A DNA stretch of 8,275 bases from an uncultured Ignavibacteria bacterium (lineage in GTDB: Bacteria; Bacteroidota; Ignavibacteria; SZUA-365), in the NCBI GenBank assembly GCA_913060595.1, contig CAJXSA010000164.1, forward strand, positions 1-8,275. Reading direction: 5' to 3'. Position 1 is the first letter of the stretch. The number at the start of each line of letters is the position of its first letter. Below, one piece after another: positions 7,456-8,275 of this stretch. A model generated the notes under the pieces. The model searched no databases, was not told where the DNA came from, and worked only from the letters and a program-made list of their open reading frames with translations. Position numbers and translations under genes: made by a program.

Positions 7456-8045
7456 CGCGATACACGCTGATAATGATCATCGCATTGCTGCAGCTCTCTG
7501 CTCCGCTGCGTGCGCAGGAAAGAGGAGAGGGTGATTTCGCTCTGGCCGTCACGGGTGGGGCCGGGTATTCGCATTACCTCTACGATGTGGAAGCGCCGAC
7601 AGACATTGCGCGCTCCGGGGTAAGCGCGAACCTGCGGCTGATGTGGCATCCCGACCATCGGCTCAGGGTGGGGATCGAGAGCGGCTGGAGCCGTTTCTAC
7701 CACTACTCCGTCGACGCCGTGGAGACCAGTTTCGGGACCACGGATGTATCGCTCTCCCTGTCCGCCGTCCCCCTGCTCCTCGTTTTCTCCATGCCTGTGC
7801 TTCCTTCGCTGGAACTGTTCGCAGGGACGGGCGGATACTTCGTGCGTTCGCACGCATCCTCATTCGGCAGTACGGTGGACGTGACCGCGTTCAGCCAGGG
7901 CTGGATGGCCGCGGCGATGTGGACAGCGGGGGAGTGGAAGGGCTTCCGCTTCGGGACGGAAGTGAAATGGTACGGTGCCACGCAATTTGACGACGGCGTG
8001 CTGGTTGTTCAGCTGCAGTGTTCCGCAGATTTATTGCGCTGGTGA
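7452..8045 (+). CDS. small outer-membrane beta-barrel-like protein, function unknown
   Basis: 197 aa. The N-terminus TRYTLIMIIALLQLSAPLRAQ is a standard signal peptide with cleavage expected near Ala21; its last residues (LRAQ) match those of the first gene in this operon. The mature chain has about eight amphipathic strands, for example FALAVTGGAGYSHYLY, ANLRLMWHP, RLRVGIESGWSRFYHY, LELFAGTGGYFVRS and FRFGTEVKWYGATQF. This resembles the broad 'outer membrane protein beta-barrel' class seen in FCB bacteria. No catalytic motif was seen. The ATG overlaps the GDPD stop as ATGA (4 nt), suggesting translational coupling. It ends LLRW rather than with a terminal Phe. Barrel topology is inferred; function unknown. 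Confidence 0.68.
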   Translation: MTRYTLIMIIALLQLSAPLRAQERGEGDFALAVTGGAGYSHYLYDVEAPTDIARSGVSANLRLMWHPDHRLRVGIESGWSRFYHYSVDAVETSFGTTDVSLSLSAVPLLLVFSMPVLPSLELFAGTGGYFVRSHASSFGSTVDVTAFSQGWMAAAMWTAGEWKGFRFGTEVKWYGATQFDDGVLVVQLQCSADLLRW

Positions 8046-8049
8046 GGGA

Positions 8050-8078
8050 GTCGCGCTTGACTTCGGCGGCATTTTTTT
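8050..8078 (+). terminator. weak terminator-like hairpin plus T-run after the envelope operon
   Basis: GTCGC (8050-8054) can pair with GCGGC (8066-8070), including one G-T wobble, around an 11-nt loop. An A and seven T (8072-8078) follow. It begins 5 nt after the last stop of the plus-strand operon, where a terminator is expected. The stem is only 5 bp, so activity is doubtful. The same bases also form the downstream promoter. Confidence 0.3.
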
Positions 8079-8085
8079 CTATATC
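8057..8085 (+). promoter_or_regulatory. sigma70-like promoter for an element running off the right edge
   Basis: TTGACT (8057-8062, 5 of 6 to the -35 consensus), a 17-nt spacer, and TATATC (8080-8085, 4 of 6 to the -10 consensus, within TATATCATATT). The spacing is optimal and the surroundings are AT-rich against a GC-rich background. Transcription would start near 8092. It is the best promoter match I see in the window and points away from the envelope operon into the gene-free right end. If this lineage uses a Bacteroidota-type sigma factor, the element consensus would differ and this call would weaken. Confidence 0.45.
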
Positions 8086-8150
8086 ATATTTATTCAACAA
8101 TACCTGACAGGAAAATCTCCAATGCCGCGCCGTCACAGGGAGAATGGCGT

Positions 8151-8262
8151 GCCGTGGGGTTGGACGGCGTCTGTGCTGGACCATTGGTCACGAAGTCCTG
8201 CATGAAGCGAGTGGCTGCCTGATTCCTCGCTCCGCAGGTGAGGCGATACCACCGCGAACACC
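8151..8262 (+). ncRNA. candidate structured RNA or mRNA leader (unassigned)
   Basis: Several short inverted repeats occur in sequence: GCCGT/ACGGC (8151-8155 with 8164-8168); GACC/GGTC (8179-8182 with 8186-8189); a composite hairpin with CCTGC/GCAGG (8197-8201 with 8234-8238) enclosing AGCGAG/CTCGCT (8206-8211 with 8226-8231); and GGTG/CACC (8237-8240 with 8259-8262) enclosing GCG/CGC, with an AG-opposite-GAA internal loop. The last two share two bases, so full pairing of both is exclusive. They lie 60-170 nt downstream of the promoter at 8057-8085. No family signature was recognised, and GC-rich DNA gives chance stems, so this remains a hypothesis. Confidence 0.25.
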
Positions 8263-8275
8263 GATAGCCATGATC

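Larger units (their letters stand above)
8046..8275. other. gene-free end region with promoter and inverted repeats
   Basis: No convincing protein gene occupies these 230 bases up to the window edge. They contain a terminator-like hairpin, a sigma70-like promoter on the plus strand, an AT-rich start, and from about 8150 several short inverted repeats, described separately. The pattern of a promoter followed by a structured stretch suits an untranslated leader or a small RNA gene continuing beyond 8275. I looked for landmarks of tmRNA, RNase P RNA, SRP RNA, the cobalamin, TPP and SAM riboswitches, and an rRNA leader, and found none. Confidence 0.5.

Noticed and set aside
8093..8275. Cobalamin riboswitch, SRP RNA, tmRNA or RNase P RNA in the right-end region
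   Set aside because: Only scattered resemblance was seen (for example CAGGGA near 8136). The required conserved boxes of each family are absent in the visible part.
8194..8275. Short minus-strand frame beginning at 8272 (about 27 codons)
   Set aside because: No ribosome binding site, no recognisable product, and it lies antisense to the promoter-driven region.

Overview
This is a GC-rich bacterial chromosomal segment made of two divergent, tightly packed gene clusters. Lineage is inferred only. The form of PolA and GluRS, the weak or absent Shine-Dalgarno sequences, and signal peptides ending in Leu-Arg-Ala-Gln suggest a Gram-negative member of the Bacteroidota/Chlorobiota/Ignavibacteria (FCB) assemblage. 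The outer-membrane-type barrels and the lipoprotein fit a diderm. No mobile element, CRISPR array, tRNA or rRNA was seen.

Minus-strand cluster (5331 down to 1): polA (DNA polymerase I with intact proofreading residues), a membrane M50B-type HExxH metalloprotease-like protein, gltX (glutamyl-tRNA synthetase), folB (dihydroneopterin aldolase), and the first 37 codons of folK (HPPK), cut by the window edge. Junctions are very tight: a 1-nt TGATG overlap, a 10-nt gap, a 36-nt gap and a 14-nt overlap. The genes are probably co-transcribed. FolB and FolK catalyse consecutive steps of folate synthesis; the others are general housekeeping genes plus one uncharacterised membrane protein.

Plus-strand cluster (5456 to 8045): a secreted beta-barrel-like protein, a lipoprotein with a C-terminal glycerophosphodiester phosphodiesterase (GDPD) domain and an unrecognised beta-rich N-terminal domain, and a second small beta-barrel-like protein. 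Both junctions are 4-nt start/stop overlaps, so this looks like a translationally coupled envelope module. It is the most interesting coding part of the window.

The last 230 bases (8046-8275) have no convincing gene. They hold a weak terminator-like hairpin that overlaps a good sigma70-like promoter, then several short inverted repeats that could form a structured RNA or mRNA leader running off the window end. I could not match this to a known RNA family.
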